Part shown: in pieces, positions 22,222-32,519 of the stretch
How the letters are laid out: the number at the start of each line of letters is the position of its first letter
Numbering within the stretch: the first letter of the stretch is position 1
Source of the DNA: Hermodice carunculata
Lineage: Eukaryota > Annelida > Polychaeta > Eunicida > Amphinomidae
NCBI GenBank assembly: GCA_964020975.1
Contig: OZ026628.1
Location: forward strand, 60,262,425-60,326,424
Length of the DNA stretch: 64,000 nt
Direction: 5' to 3'
Notes under the pieces: generated by a model
What the model was told of the DNA's origin: nothing
Databases searched by the model: none
The model's input: the letters and a program-made list of their open reading frames with translations, nothing else
Translations under genes and position numbers: made by a program

Positions 22222-23222
22222 ACGATGCTATTTTCACCGTACGGTGAGAATAGCGTTTGGTCTATTTTCACCGTGCGGTGATAAAAGCGTTTGGAAGGAG
22301 TTTTGTCTATTTTCACCGTACGGTGAGGATAGGGTTTGGTCTATTTTCACCGTATGGCGGTGACGGTAGAGTTTGGTATATTTTCACGGTGAGGATAGAA
22401 GCGGCTCTATTTTCACCATCTGGAAATTGGAATTCGGAGCCTTTTCGCAAATTTATGGTTATGGCTTGTTGCATAGAACTGAGGCAAATTAAGATTGGAG
22501 AAATGCTTACTTAAGGCTTGGAGGAATCAGATAGCTACCTTTATAGTATAGTTAATAGGAAACGGGACCAAAGCAAAGTGCCCACTTACGGAGGGTTTAC
22601 TGTAAAGCAATTACCTTGGCACCGTGACAGCATTAAATGCTTGGCTTTTTAACATCTGTAATTAATGTATATGAAGTTACTCTACCCACCCACGAGTCTT
22701 TCATTTTTGTTGCTTCGTGGATTTTTTTAATGCGATCCTTAACTTAAGTCATAACAAGATAGATCTATAAGTCACACTTAAGTTCCGTTTCTTCCATCTG
22801 TGACAATATTAAAGAAAAGTTTCTACTTTGTCTTGTTACCTAAATTTTTGCCTTTTCGCATAAAAAAACAGTGTTGGCTCTATAAAAACTATTAGATAAT
22901 AAAAGCTGAAACAACACCTCAGCAGATCTCATTATAAACCATGCTCAACTTGGATGTTAGGCCTTTTTATTATTTCAGCAAATGTTTGTTCCAGTTCTCT
23001 TTTGTGCACAATATCATGACACAATGCTTTTCCAAAATATTCTTCCCTGGTTGACTTCTTTTCATCGCCGTACGTTAGAAATAGAGCAGCCCCTATTCTC
23101 ACCATTAGATGAATATAGACCAAATTTTATCATCACCGTACGGTGAAAATAGACAAACACTATTCTCACCGTACGGTGAAAATAGACAAAACGCGATTCT
23201 CACAATACAGTGAAAAAAGTAA
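22222..23222. mobile_element. 1-kb element with palindrome-array inverted ends
   Basis: The left end (22,228 to about 22,440) has four to five units built on the 26-bp palindrome CTATTTTCACCGTACGGTGA/GAATAG, at 22,228, 22,262, 22,307 and 22,341, then a degenerate GCGGCTCTATTTTCACCAT. The right end (about 23,045-23,218) is the same series in reverse complement, including the degenerate unit (GGGCTGCTCTATTTCTAACG in reverse). The roughly 600-bp core has no transposase-like frame. This looks like a non-autonomous DNA transposon with structured subterminal repeats. Confidence 0.75.
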
Positions 23223-23640
23223 CTCCGAAAAAAAAAACCTTGCCCCCACACTGTTACCTGCTGAGTGACTTAAAAATTTTGCTACATCATATTTTTCAGG
23301 ACAAGAAACAAATACCATTGAAAATTTGGGTGCAACCTAGTCCATGGTCTAACGCTTGCAACTGAACTAGTAAATAGTAAATCGGGGGTGAAATTATGAC
23401 TAACAGTCTTTTACATACATCAGAAAATTAGAAAGGGGCTAGTTCCGTGCCTGCTTAGCCTCTCGTGCCATCTTTCTATCTGGCTAAATAAAATGTCCCT
23501 GGAAAGAAAAAAACTATACCTATTTTACTGAATCCCCCCCCCATGGACAATAAGTCAAGAATGAAAATAGAAACTTCTTATACAACTATGCTTGTGTGTT
23601 GTAGGGTAACGTGACGCAGGTATAATATCTGGAATGTTTT
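23223..23640. other. No gene recognised
   Basis: Unique sequence. Confidence 0.5.
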
Positions 23641-23912
23641 ATATATATATTGATGGGCGAATGTTTTATACCTTTACTTATACCTGATACTGTTGCATGT
23701 TTCTTTTTATATGTATATATGTATAGAGAGAGAGAGAGAAATCTATTTTAATTTTTGTGTATATTTTATCCAGATATGAGTTTTAGGACCACCATGGAAA
23801 TAAGTTGTTAAAACTTTCTGGTGCCATCCTAGGCTCTTTTCAACACTAATTGTATGTATTACAGTCCAATGTAATTATATGAACCTGAACAAAATCAATC
23901 AATCAATCAATG
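23641..23912 (+). mobile_element. LINE/SINE 3' end with (CAAT)n tail
   Basis: GGACCACCATGGAAATAAGT, CTGGTGCCATCCTAGG and a terminal AATCAATCAATCAAT microsatellite have the form of a CR1-clade 3' end, which typically finishes in a short tandem repeat rather than poly-A. The family was not identified. Confidence 0.4.
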
Positions 23913-24329
23913 GCTTGCTTGGGTCTGCTAAGGCCTGCTAAGCAGACAAGCCCACAAAGCAAGAACACGAGACTTTCGCTGACATTGGTATTAAGATATG
24001 CTCTGAGAAACCGGTCAGAATATTTATATATATCTAATTTAATGTTGGAGAAATGCCTTGCGCTCCCATAGGACCACAGTGGTTGACATTTGCCAGGCAG
24101 GGAAGGAACACCCGAGCTGCTGGGTGCAATGGTGGCTTCACGGTGGCAGCGTGTGTGTGCCGCCATGAGTGCCTCGGCCGATCCAGTGGTATGCATTCGT
24201 GCATCATGTGCTGCCTGACCCCCCCCCCCCCCCGGCGGGCCATGCCGCGGAACACCGGGAGCGGGAGATTATGGTCTGGCCAGTATCTCCCTTTCAAGTC
24301 ACCACCTATGGTCATCCCATATCATGAGT
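23913..24329. other. GC-richer segment, no gene recognised
   Basis: About 200 bp at 24,050-24,260 is CpG-richer than the surroundings and contains a C19 tract (24,217-24,235). CTGCTGGGTGCAATGGTGGC at 24,117 loosely resembles CTGTTGTGCGCAATGGCGGC at 50,173, so both may come from one unidentified repeat. Confidence 0.35.
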
Positions 24330-24590
24330 GTGTAAACATGTGCGTAAGCTTGTTTGCATGCATCTGTGTACACGTATTGTTCAATTGTTGTATCAAGTCT
24401 ATATTAGTATTTGTAGTCAAATTTATATCATGCACGGTCATCTCATAGTCATAATATCATGATTTGTATTGTCCTGTGAGTCTTGTATATATTATTGCAC
24501 GTCTCCGTCTCTGGAGAACCTCTAAATTAGACAATGTTTGTACTATTGGGCTATCCAGTATAAATAAATACGTTTAAACTAACACTAAAA
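24330..24590 (+). mobile_element. LINE 3' end, second 5'-truncated copy
   Basis: TCTCTGGAGAACCTCTAAAT, TTTGTACTATTGGGCTATCC and AAATAAATACGTTTAAACT align with 22,125-22,200 in the same orientation. Confidence 0.6.
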
Positions 24591-25034
24591 TCAAGGAGGG
24601 TAGGAGGATACCCTCCTTGCTAAAATATACCTCCTGGGGATACACGTGCAAGCATGTGTACGTTAGTGTGTGTGTGTGTGACAGTGTAGGTTTGTAACAC
24701 CCTACGATTGGGGACACATTTCTGTTCTTTCCAAACTAACTGGGGCTATTTTTCAACCGAGGACTTCTCCTCTTCTCTACTATTCTGCATATGAAAGAAG
24801 TCACACATATCTGTTATTTAAACACCATGTTAAAATGGCCCTACTTGGATAATGAGGATTGCCTCTGTTCTGCGGAAAAGAACATTGATTTGTGTCTTTG
24901 GTTGGACAGTAAGGAACGGGAAGTCCCCAGTTAAAAGTGTGTGTCCCCAGTTGTAGTGTGTGTCCCCGCTTGATGATGTTCCCAGTTATGTCTTATGAGG
25001 TGAAAAACGATGTATCCCCACTAGTTACACGCTA

Positions 25035-25037
<3 letters not shown>
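24591..25037. other. No gene recognised
   Basis: It includes a short (TG)n at 24,670 and a loosely repeated GTGTGTCCCCAGTTGTAGTG phrase near 24,937-24,965. Confidence 0.5.
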
Positions 25038-25087
<50 letters not shown>

Positions 25088-25454
25088 TACGATACGATAA
25101 GTTTATTGTGTATAGGCCCCGGGCCGATACAACAAAAAAGGAAGAAAAGCAAGAACAAAAAAAAAAAAGAAAAAAAAAAAACAAAAAAAAAAAACAACAG
25201 AACCACCACCACCACCCCCAAAAACAAGAAGCACAGCACATGCTCCGTCAAGATTTTGCAATGTTACTTTTTTATGCCTTTCATTGACTGTGGTCAACAT
25301 TGCTCCTGTATATATAGTCTTGTAAAATAAATGTATAAAGTGTTAATACTTGTGTGTCATTTATAAAAAAGGACGTGTCAACATGTTAAATTGCAACTAA
25401 ATAATGTAATCAGTTGGAAAATTGAGAGCTGTATACTCGGATTACATAACAGTA

Positions 25455-25500
<46 letters not shown>
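25038..25500. repeat. (GT)n, A-rich and (TG)n simple repeats
   Basis: (GT)n lies at 25,038-25,086, an A-rich AAAAC/AAAAG tract at 25,130-25,200, and (TG)n at 25,457-25,499. The sequence between is AT-rich and non-coding. Confidence 0.95.
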
Positions 25501-25501
<1 letters not shown>

Positions 25502-25689
25502 CGTGAGACATCTGCTGCTCATACAAATGTTGGCTGCAATGAAATGAAAAAAAAATATGAAAAGGTGAGTAACGAACCTCATCATACTCATTATATCGCC
25601 CAAATGTGAGAAATATACAACTGTACATGTACATGTACGTACAAACTGTATAATATCATGCAGGTATATAGATGTTGTCAACTTCATCC

Positions 25690-25904
25690 TGGCGCAGCTG
25701 GGCTCGCGGGCCAAACGGACACGCATTGATGCTCGGGGGCAACCCATGCCCGCACCCGCACCCGCCCGCTCGGGCACCCGCATTAACCCACGGACCGAAT
25801 CTGTAATTAACCCGCGGGTTGCTCGGGGGCAATTGCTGGCCGTGCTCGCAAATTGCTCGCGGGTTGCTCGCGCGCAGAGGTTAAGTTACTTTCAGTCGCA
25901 ACTG
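25690..25904 (-). repeat. Right member of inverted pair with GCTCG-rich array
   Basis: It ends in GGTTAAGTTACTTTCAGTCG plus CAACTG (25,879-25,904), the exact reverse complement of 17,205-17,230, and is followed by TA at 25,905. The adjoining 190 bp is rich in GCTCGGG, CACCCGC and TTGCTCGCGGG words like those of the left member. Confidence 0.7.
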
Positions 25905-25906
25905 TA

Positions 25907-26572
25907 TAAAGGCGAAGAATATTGTTGCCGGACCAGCTGCTGTCAACCGGCGTCGCTGTTCAATGAGAGTGGAAGAGATCAGTTTACGTTACCCGCTTGC
26001 GGGAGCCATGGGACTGTGTTTCCCATCTATCGTACATAGTAAACAAACAGGCAAATGGGAGCTAATAGTGAGTGCTTGTCCATTTCCCGTCGATTTGCTT
26101 CCAATTTTATTAAACTTGTTATTTTTGCCCACGTGAAATTTGATGGAGTTATATCTGTTTTTTATTCATGTAGTCCTTTTTTGTAGACGCACTGGTAACG
26201 GGCACGTAGGGTGCGTGCATTTGGCCAATACACACTTCAATTCTGTAATTAACATGGGGTGGTTGTAACGCAGACACTGCAATAGTGTTCCGGTAAGTGT
26301 GCTTAAAAGTTTAATTTGATATTAAAATGTAAATGTACATAAGTATTTTTTTTATTTGTTTAAGAATGTACCCCTTTACACCGGGGGTACCAACGAGCAA
26401 GGCAGAACTCGTGGTGCGTCTGAAACACAGAATTTTCACAGTTTGCATAAAACACATATTGAGAAGTTAAAAAGACACCCATTCACAAACAAGTGTCACG
26501 TGGAGCGTCACTGCTTGCGCCCGCGTTCAATATACATAAAAGCATGTCTACATACATGTCTATTTACAGCTG
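25907..26572. other. No gene; possible 3' UTR of the minus-strand LINE
   Basis: No coding domain was seen. On the minus strand this follows the last ORF2 block of the 26.57-31.42 kb LINE, so part of it may be that element's 3' end. Confidence 0.4.
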
Positions 26573-27097
26573 CTATTTACAACGTACAAAAATAAATAAC
26601 TTCACATATGATTCCTGCCGTGAAATATACAGTTGGGTCAGACTGGGGGTCACTGATTTACTGCCTCCTAAAGTGCCAAGCTTTAAACTAAAAATCTTTA
26701 GAGATACGATCAAACGCGTAGCCAATCTCAGGGCCAACTTCGTAGAGATGCTCACCAAGGAGCCAACAATTTTATTATTCAAGGAAAAGGCCGAAAAACG
26801 TTGCCAAACGTGGTTAAAATATTGCGTTCTGCACTCTCTTTCTAAGCATACATACATTTCTGATCGTGTTTGATTGAGTGCTGGGCATAAAAATAAAAAG
26901 TGGGGTAAATCTTCCTCAGCACTGTTGCACAAAACACATTTACCATCAGAAATATTCCATCTTTTCAAAACTTCACCTAAAACCAAACATCCTGTCCTGG
27001 CCAGAAATTTCAATCTTACACCAGCAAAATTGTCTACACTTAATAAATATTTTTCACCGAAAGTAGACCGTTTAAACATGTGGTACCAATTAAGCAA
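26573..27097 (-). pseudogene. LINE ORF2 C-terminal zinc-binding region
   Basis: KCVLCNSAEEDLPHFLFLCP has the C-x2-C, H, C spacing of the zinc-binding domain that follows LINE reverse transcriptases. Upstream text (FAGVRLKFLARTGCL) and the downstream helical run fit. It is separated from the RT fingers by only about 130 bp, so the RT palm is missing. Confidence 0.8.
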
Positions 27098-27228
27098 CCT
27101 TTTCTCATCAATTTCTTGAAAAAATGTAATTTATACCCTTCGATGGATAATTTTAGAAAACGACGTAACCAATTTGGATTTGTCGATCGGAAAAAAAGGT
27201 CCATACATACATTATTAAACGTTTTTTT

Positions 27229-27852
27229 TCATTTCATCCACATACGGCCATGCATCAGGAGTGTTTCCACTATTAGGCTCCACTTTTCCCAGAGAAGTAA
27301 AAAGAGTCTTTCCTTACTTACGGTATTATAGGCTTTAGATATGACCAAAAATGAGATCCAAGTTTTCAATTTTTGTCTTTTCCGTAAATTGCAAATTCCT
27401 TTTAAGATAAAATACTTGTTCCTCAGTCTTCGATGCTTCCTATAGGCTCCATGCATCTCCCCTAATATGTTCTCCTGTTCTAAATACCTCATAAATTGAT
27501 TTTCGACTATCGAAGTGAATACTTTATAAATATTGGATGTGACTCTAATTCCACGATAATTTGACAAAATTTCTTTAGATCCTTCTTTGTGGATCGGTTT
27601 TATGTACCCTTGAAACCGTCGATCTGGATAAACTTCTAGTGTCTTACACATGTTAAACATATCAAGCAGGGAAGTAATCAAAGCTGTACCACCTTTCTTC
27701 GAAAATTCGTTGGGTATATGGTCTACCCCACAGGCTTTGCCATTCTTCAATTTCGAAACTGCTTCCTTAACATTATCAAAATGGATTTCAATGCTGTTCA
27801 AGCCTGTAGTATCACCATTATAACTCATAAGCTTATCCACCTGACCTTTCAT
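27229..27852 (-). pseudogene. LINE RT fingers, palm deleted
   Basis: AVSKLKNGKACGVDHIPNEF, IKPIHKEGSKEILSNYRGIR and FLVISKAYNTVSKERL match the fingers and first palm block of a LINE RT. The first catalytic position (usually FxDxxKAFD) reads FLVISKAYN, so the Asp residues are already lost. The SxxGPLLF and FADD blocks are absent. Confidence 0.85.
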
Positions 27853-28325
27853 AATGTCCTTTATGCAAAAACTTTGAACCTCGCCATTGGACCGATATTT
27901 TTCCGGTAATCCGCAAGAGTTTGATTAATTTCTTTGGGGGCAACTATGGTACGTGTACAATTTTGGGATCTATGATTCTTAGTGGAAAGTTACTGTTCTT
28001 ATTTAGGCGTCGTAGCATTCGCCAATACGCCTTTGTGTTTTTTGTTGCTTTTCTCGAATTTTGAATGACCACCTGAATCTTATTTCTCACGCCTTTGACT
28101 GTAATCTTTTCTTGAATCTTATGTTTTTTGACATAGTATCGTCCCAAAGCTCTTGCAGAAATTCCGGAGAGCATGCGCAGTCATTGCTGCGCCTAGACCA
28201 ATAACGATAGAAGTGATTAGCTTATTTTCGGCTTGGAATTAAATTGCGAATCTCTTCGTCACCAGATTAATTAGTCTTACCCGTGCATTTCTTTTTACCA
28301 ACCACGCTGTCTCCCGCTGCCATTA

Positions 28326-29304
28326 TCATATCACGCAGGCTAACCAAGCCCCATTGACTGTATTAAAAGCATTACAATTCCAATGCGCGAGACCAACGCT
28401 AATATTCAACTTAACTCTGGGTAAAGGTTTTTGAATGTCTGCAGTCATACCAACTTGACCCTGGATAACCACGGCATTGTGGTCGCTCCCAACATGGTAC
28501 AGAGCTAATTCATCTATTGTTACGCTTTCAATTTCATTAAAAATATCTCGGTTGCCAAAGCATAATCTATGACTGACTAGAGATTTCCGCGTTGTCAGGT
28601 ATAACGGTCCGGACATGATTCATGACAGTTTAACACGTATAGATTTGTTATTTCAATCAGGTATGAGAGTAGATTTCCATTCGGACTACGTTTCCTAGGT
28701 GCTCTGAAGACAGGTAGGACACCTGAAAGTCACCAAGTAGCAAACATTCGTGCCCACCTGCCTTCAGAGATGCTACATTGTCAATAAGCTCTGCATTGAG
28801 ATTTGCGCTACTTTCAATATCCATACCATCATTTGGCAAATAAACCAAACACACCATCAAGGGTTTCTGATTACTATGCATTTTGACTGATACCCATAAC
28901 CGTTCGAAGTTATCCTGTTTTGAGTTGAAAACATTGTCATCACATATATCAACATTTGAATGAATGAGAAAACCCAGACCACCTCCTGATTTCTTATACA
29001 TTCCAATTCGGGCCTTGCCTACCCACTGGTAATGGAGATGTATATTTGATGCACAACCATCGTCCCTATGAAACGTTTCCGTCATACAATACAATGTGAA
29101 TTTTTATTTTTCTAATAAATTTCCAATTTCATTTCGCTTAACAACACCCAGGTTTTGCACGTTAGAATATGCTATTGAGAAATGACCTTTGGCCACATTT
29201 TTATCTTTTCTGATACGCTTTCTTAGACCACCCGTGTGGTGGCGATGCTTTTTCTTTTTAACAGGCACTTTGACCTTAACGGCTATGTCCTCTTTGCCAA
29301 CCAC
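28326..29304 (-). pseudogene. LINE AP-endonuclease fragments
   Basis: Pieces in order are a basic leader plus FSIAYSNVQNLG (29,104-29,304), CMTETF and HECLLLGDFQVSYL (28,657-29,094; GDFN is GDFQ), and ELALYHVGSDHNAVVI (28,326-28,616; Ser-Asp-His present). A connector piece lies at 27,944-28,174. Reading frames change between pieces. Confidence 0.8.
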
Positions 29305-30502
29305 CTATTCAGATTTGCAGTACCATGTGGTTTTTGTGTGGCCTCGAACCCCACAATAAAAGCAGAATACCCCTTTTTTTACCCTGTTGGCGGGCATGGG
29401 ATCTTGCCCCATTGTATTTGTATGATTCTTCTTTATTGTGGTCGACTTTATTGTTCGCTTCATTCCCAACACGCCGTGTATTGCGGTTAAAATTGGTCCA
29501 AAGCACCGTGACCATGATAGTTTTTTCCATTTGCAGATACTTTTCTCCAATTGCTAACCCCCTGGCTCCGGGAATCTCTTTTCTTTCGTTTGAAAATCAG
29601 GTGCGGAACACCCAAGCTTTCGATCAGTTTTTTAGTTCCGAATTCAGACAAGTGGAGACCGTCGGCCATAAGGGCCCCTCGTTGATTAACCCGTCTGCTA
29701 AGCGAAACTTGGTATCGTTGTTAATAAAATTATACTCATTTTCCAGACACAGCAATTCCAACTCTACGTTAACTATATCGGCTCTCTCCTGAGTAGCAAT
29801 ATGATCCGTTCTCGGACAAATGCTGGAGACAGTTACGAAACTCGCGATGTTCTTGGCCCCTTTTATCAGTAATCTATAATCACTGACGATCTCTTGGATG
29901 TTGTCATTTTTGCGACAATCTTTGGATGCAATATGCAGTATCACATTGTTGTACTTCGTGGGTTGTTTTGTTATGGCTACATGCACATCGTTAATGTCGC
30001 CTCCACTAATTGACTTAACGGCGGTACTTTCGTGATCACTGCCACAATCTCGTATTATTGAGCTACCAATTAACAAGGTTTTAGTCTCCCTGTTCTGTGC
30101 CTCAGGAGATACCGGCGTTTCTTGCAGTCACCTTCTGAGTTCATGGTTCTCCTCTCTGAGCTCTTTAAACTCTACAGATTTAGCGGAGACCTGTCTAACC
30201 AAATCCGAGTTGTTAATCTGCAAAGAATCAAGCCGTTTGGCCAGGTCCTGGTCTTCCTGCTGGAGGAATTTGACTGACTCATTCAGAGATCGCACTTCTT
30301 TCTGAATAAGGTCTATTGTAGTGGGAACCATGCGACATTTATCACAGTTATACAACGCATTGACACTTTCCTCCGTTTCACCAGCACACTGGTGGTGGTA
30401 CCATTGCATGCACGTGCCACACTGTAACATGGACGCTTTGTACTGTCTGCCATAAGAACACTTTTCAATACACCACAAGTGTTTTATTTCCCACCGTGTC
30501 AT
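29305..30502 (-). pseudogene. LINE ORF1: PHD finger, coiled coil, SGNH esterase
   Basis: The PHD finger (about 30,490-30,330) shows CIEKC, LQCGTCMQWYHHQC and NCDKC, a C4HC3 pattern. A coiled coil (EVRSLNESVKFLQQEDQDL and on) runs to 30,128. The esterase part has LIGSSIIRD (nucleophile block), GGDINDV, VILHIASKDC (GTND block, degenerate), VSSICPRTD and ADGLHLSEFG (Asp-x-x-His). A segment FCFYCGVRGHTKTTWYC resembles a zinc knuckle with altered last spacing. Read in more than one frame, so broken. Confidence 0.85.
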
Positions 30503-30687
30503 TGCTGCAATCCTGTTTTTTTGTCGTTGCCAGTCTTTTTGTTTTGCGGTTTACCGCTCATTTTTGAGTCCTTAACCGACTTTTTCTTACCTCTTTTGCC
30601 GTTACATTGTTCATTGTCTGATTTTTCAATTTCTTTGACTTTCTTAATACTTGTATTTTTGTTTTCAGAAACTCTTTCCCCCTGTTT

Positions 30688-31419
30688 TCATTCTTTAGCT
30701 TTGGTCTTTCTCGATTTGGTTTTCCGGACAGGGCTATCCTCGCCACAGTCGACAATGTTTCTATCTTGATCTTTGAGAGACAAGTATAAAGGTTTTTTAG
30801 ATGGCTTTAGTACTTCTGTGTTGCCTGCTGAGCTCACCTCCTCACTTATCTCCTCATGGGTCTGTGACTGAGACAGAACCAGATCAGGTGGTAAAGATAC
30901 CTGTATCTGATTACTAGAAGTTTCCCCTCTAGATTCATTGCATTTCACTGGGGTTGATGAGCGTGTCTCAGAGGAGGAAATATATGACTCATTCGCATTG
31001 GAAGTGGATACGCCTATATCATTTCTTGACCCGAAAGAGTCCTTAGCCGGTCCAGACTTAGTTTCTGACCTTGACCATGTGATTTTTCGAATGGAATCCA
31101 TCACAGACGTGACAAAATCTTTTGCCTTATTAAAAAGTGTTTTGTTGTGAGTCTTTTTGTTACTCATGGTCACCTCGGACACAGAAAAAGTCATTTCAGA
31201 TATACAAAAGTCAACTTTGCTCACCGTTCGTTGATTAACCTTTGAGAGCACGGGGTTTGCTAAGGCCTTTGTCCGTTGACCATGCTTTGTTCTGGCACTA
31301 TGTCTAGACGGCAGTGTTCCAGCCACAATTAGAAAACCGATGGAAAGTCTATTAATTCCAATTTTGGGTAAAAATTCCGATTTTGGCGAAGTCTCTGGCA
31401 CTTCCTTGAACCTATCCAA
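30688..31419 (-). pseudogene. LINE ORF1 N-terminal low-complexity region
   Basis: This 243-codon frame is rich in Ser, Lys, Glu and Thr and ends in KTKSRKTKAKE just upstream of the PHD finger. It has no known domain. Its position in front of the PHD and its composition fit a disordered ORF1 N-terminus. The frame is lost before the PHD finger. Confidence 0.6.
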
Positions 31420-32357
31420 GTGAATAAATCACAAATCAGTGGTTAAAATAGTACTAGGGATTCTCTTCACCATCTGATTAATCTTGGTATTTGTGGTCCG
31501 TGCTGTCCGCCACTTATAAACTCCTAACTAAATGTACGCATCGCTCTAAAAAGGTAACTCGTGAAAACGCGTTTTATTGGATCATGCTTTTTGCCGTTCA
31601 AATGCGCTAACTTTTTCTTGGTGATGATTCACATGTTATAGTGATATAAGGTGTTAGGAGTTTGTTTTCAGTGTAACTTACATGCTACGAGTTTATGAAG
31701 TATATTGAGTTTTTTCAAACTTCATGTATTGTTTGGTAAAACTTTGATGTTATAAATGTGCGCGTTGTATGTTTATAGAATGACTTCCCAAGACGCGTAT
31801 TTGTCACGCTGTGTCAAGTAAAAGCATTATTGGTATTTTATATGATGGGTTCAAACTAGATTTGGAGTTTTTTTTTCTTTGTAATATACGGTTGTGCCGT
31901 TCATTTGCACATATGACTCAGCATTGTTGGTTTGGTACTTGCACGCGACGTGTTGAAGGTGGCAAAATGCCGGGTATGTGTTCCGTAGTACTGTAAACAT
32001 AAGTTATTTGCTTCTCACGTCGTAGTTTAAATGATTGACTGAGTATTTGTTATCATCAAGTACTTTGAAGTTTGACGGTAATTGTATCAACTTTGTGTGG
32101 TTTACAATTTTTGTGCACGGTAATATAAGTGACAAAAGGGCTGCGCTTAATGTATACTATTTAGACTTTTCGATTAAATGTAATTATATGAATTTAACTA
32201 CGTGTGATATATTAATGTGGCTTGTATTGTGTTTTACTATGTTAAAGGTTCGATTTTGATATGGAGATACTTACTGTTATGAATGTAATATGATAGCAAC
32301 TGCAAAATTTATATCAAATATGCATTATACCAATGGTCAAATTTGGATTGTAATGTA
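31420..32357. other. No gene recognised
   Basis: Unique AT-rich sequence between the LINE and the hairpin. It may include the LINE's 5' leader near 31.4-31.6 kb. Confidence 0.5.
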
Positions 32358-32437
32358 TCTGTGGGTGTAATGTATCCTGCAGGATGCCACTGGCGTGGAC
32401 GCCAGTGGCCTCCTGGAGGATACATTACACCCACAGA
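32358..32437. repeat. 80-bp foldback, 39-bp arms with 2-nt loop
   Basis: The left arm (32,358-32,396) begins TCTGTGGGTGTAATGTATCC and ends CCACTGGCGT. The right arm (32,399-32,437) is its reverse complement with only two mismatches. The loop is GG. The loop is too short for an ordinary microRNA precursor. Confidence 0.95.
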
Positions 32438-32519
32438 CCTTGACCTCCGGGAACAAGGATTCGACCTCGAGAGACTATTAGACTCAGCCAAGTGTCGTAC
32501 ATAATAAAGACATCAAATA

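Larger units (their letters stand above)
26573..31419 (-). mobile_element. Broken CR1-type LINE with PHD and esterase ORF1
   Basis: Right to left the element has an ORF1 N-terminus rich in Ser/Lys/Glu (31,419 to about 30,690), a PHD finger and coiled coil (30,502-30,128), an SGNH esterase-like domain (30,076 to about 29,490) and a zinc-knuckle-like segment (about 29,400-29,305). An AP-endonuclease (29,304-28,326), RT fingers (27,852-27,229) and a Cys-His C-terminus (27,097-26,573) follow. PHD and esterase domains in ORF1 are known features of the CR1 clade. Multiple frameshifts and a deletion of the RT catalytic core make it inactive. The length of about 4.85 kb suggests an almost full-length insertion. 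Confidence 0.85.

Noticed and set aside
22257-22514. Frame with repeated VYFHR/IFTVR text as a repeat protein
   Set aside because: It is a translation of the 26-bp palindrome units of the mobile element end.
24937-25287. 116-codon frame through the (GT)n and A-rich tracts
   Set aside because: Poly-Cys-Val and Lys-rich text is translated microsatellite.
32358-32437. Hairpin as a microRNA precursor
   Set aside because: The 2-nt loop and near-perfect 39-bp stem do not fit a Drosha/Dicer substrate; a foldback is simpler.
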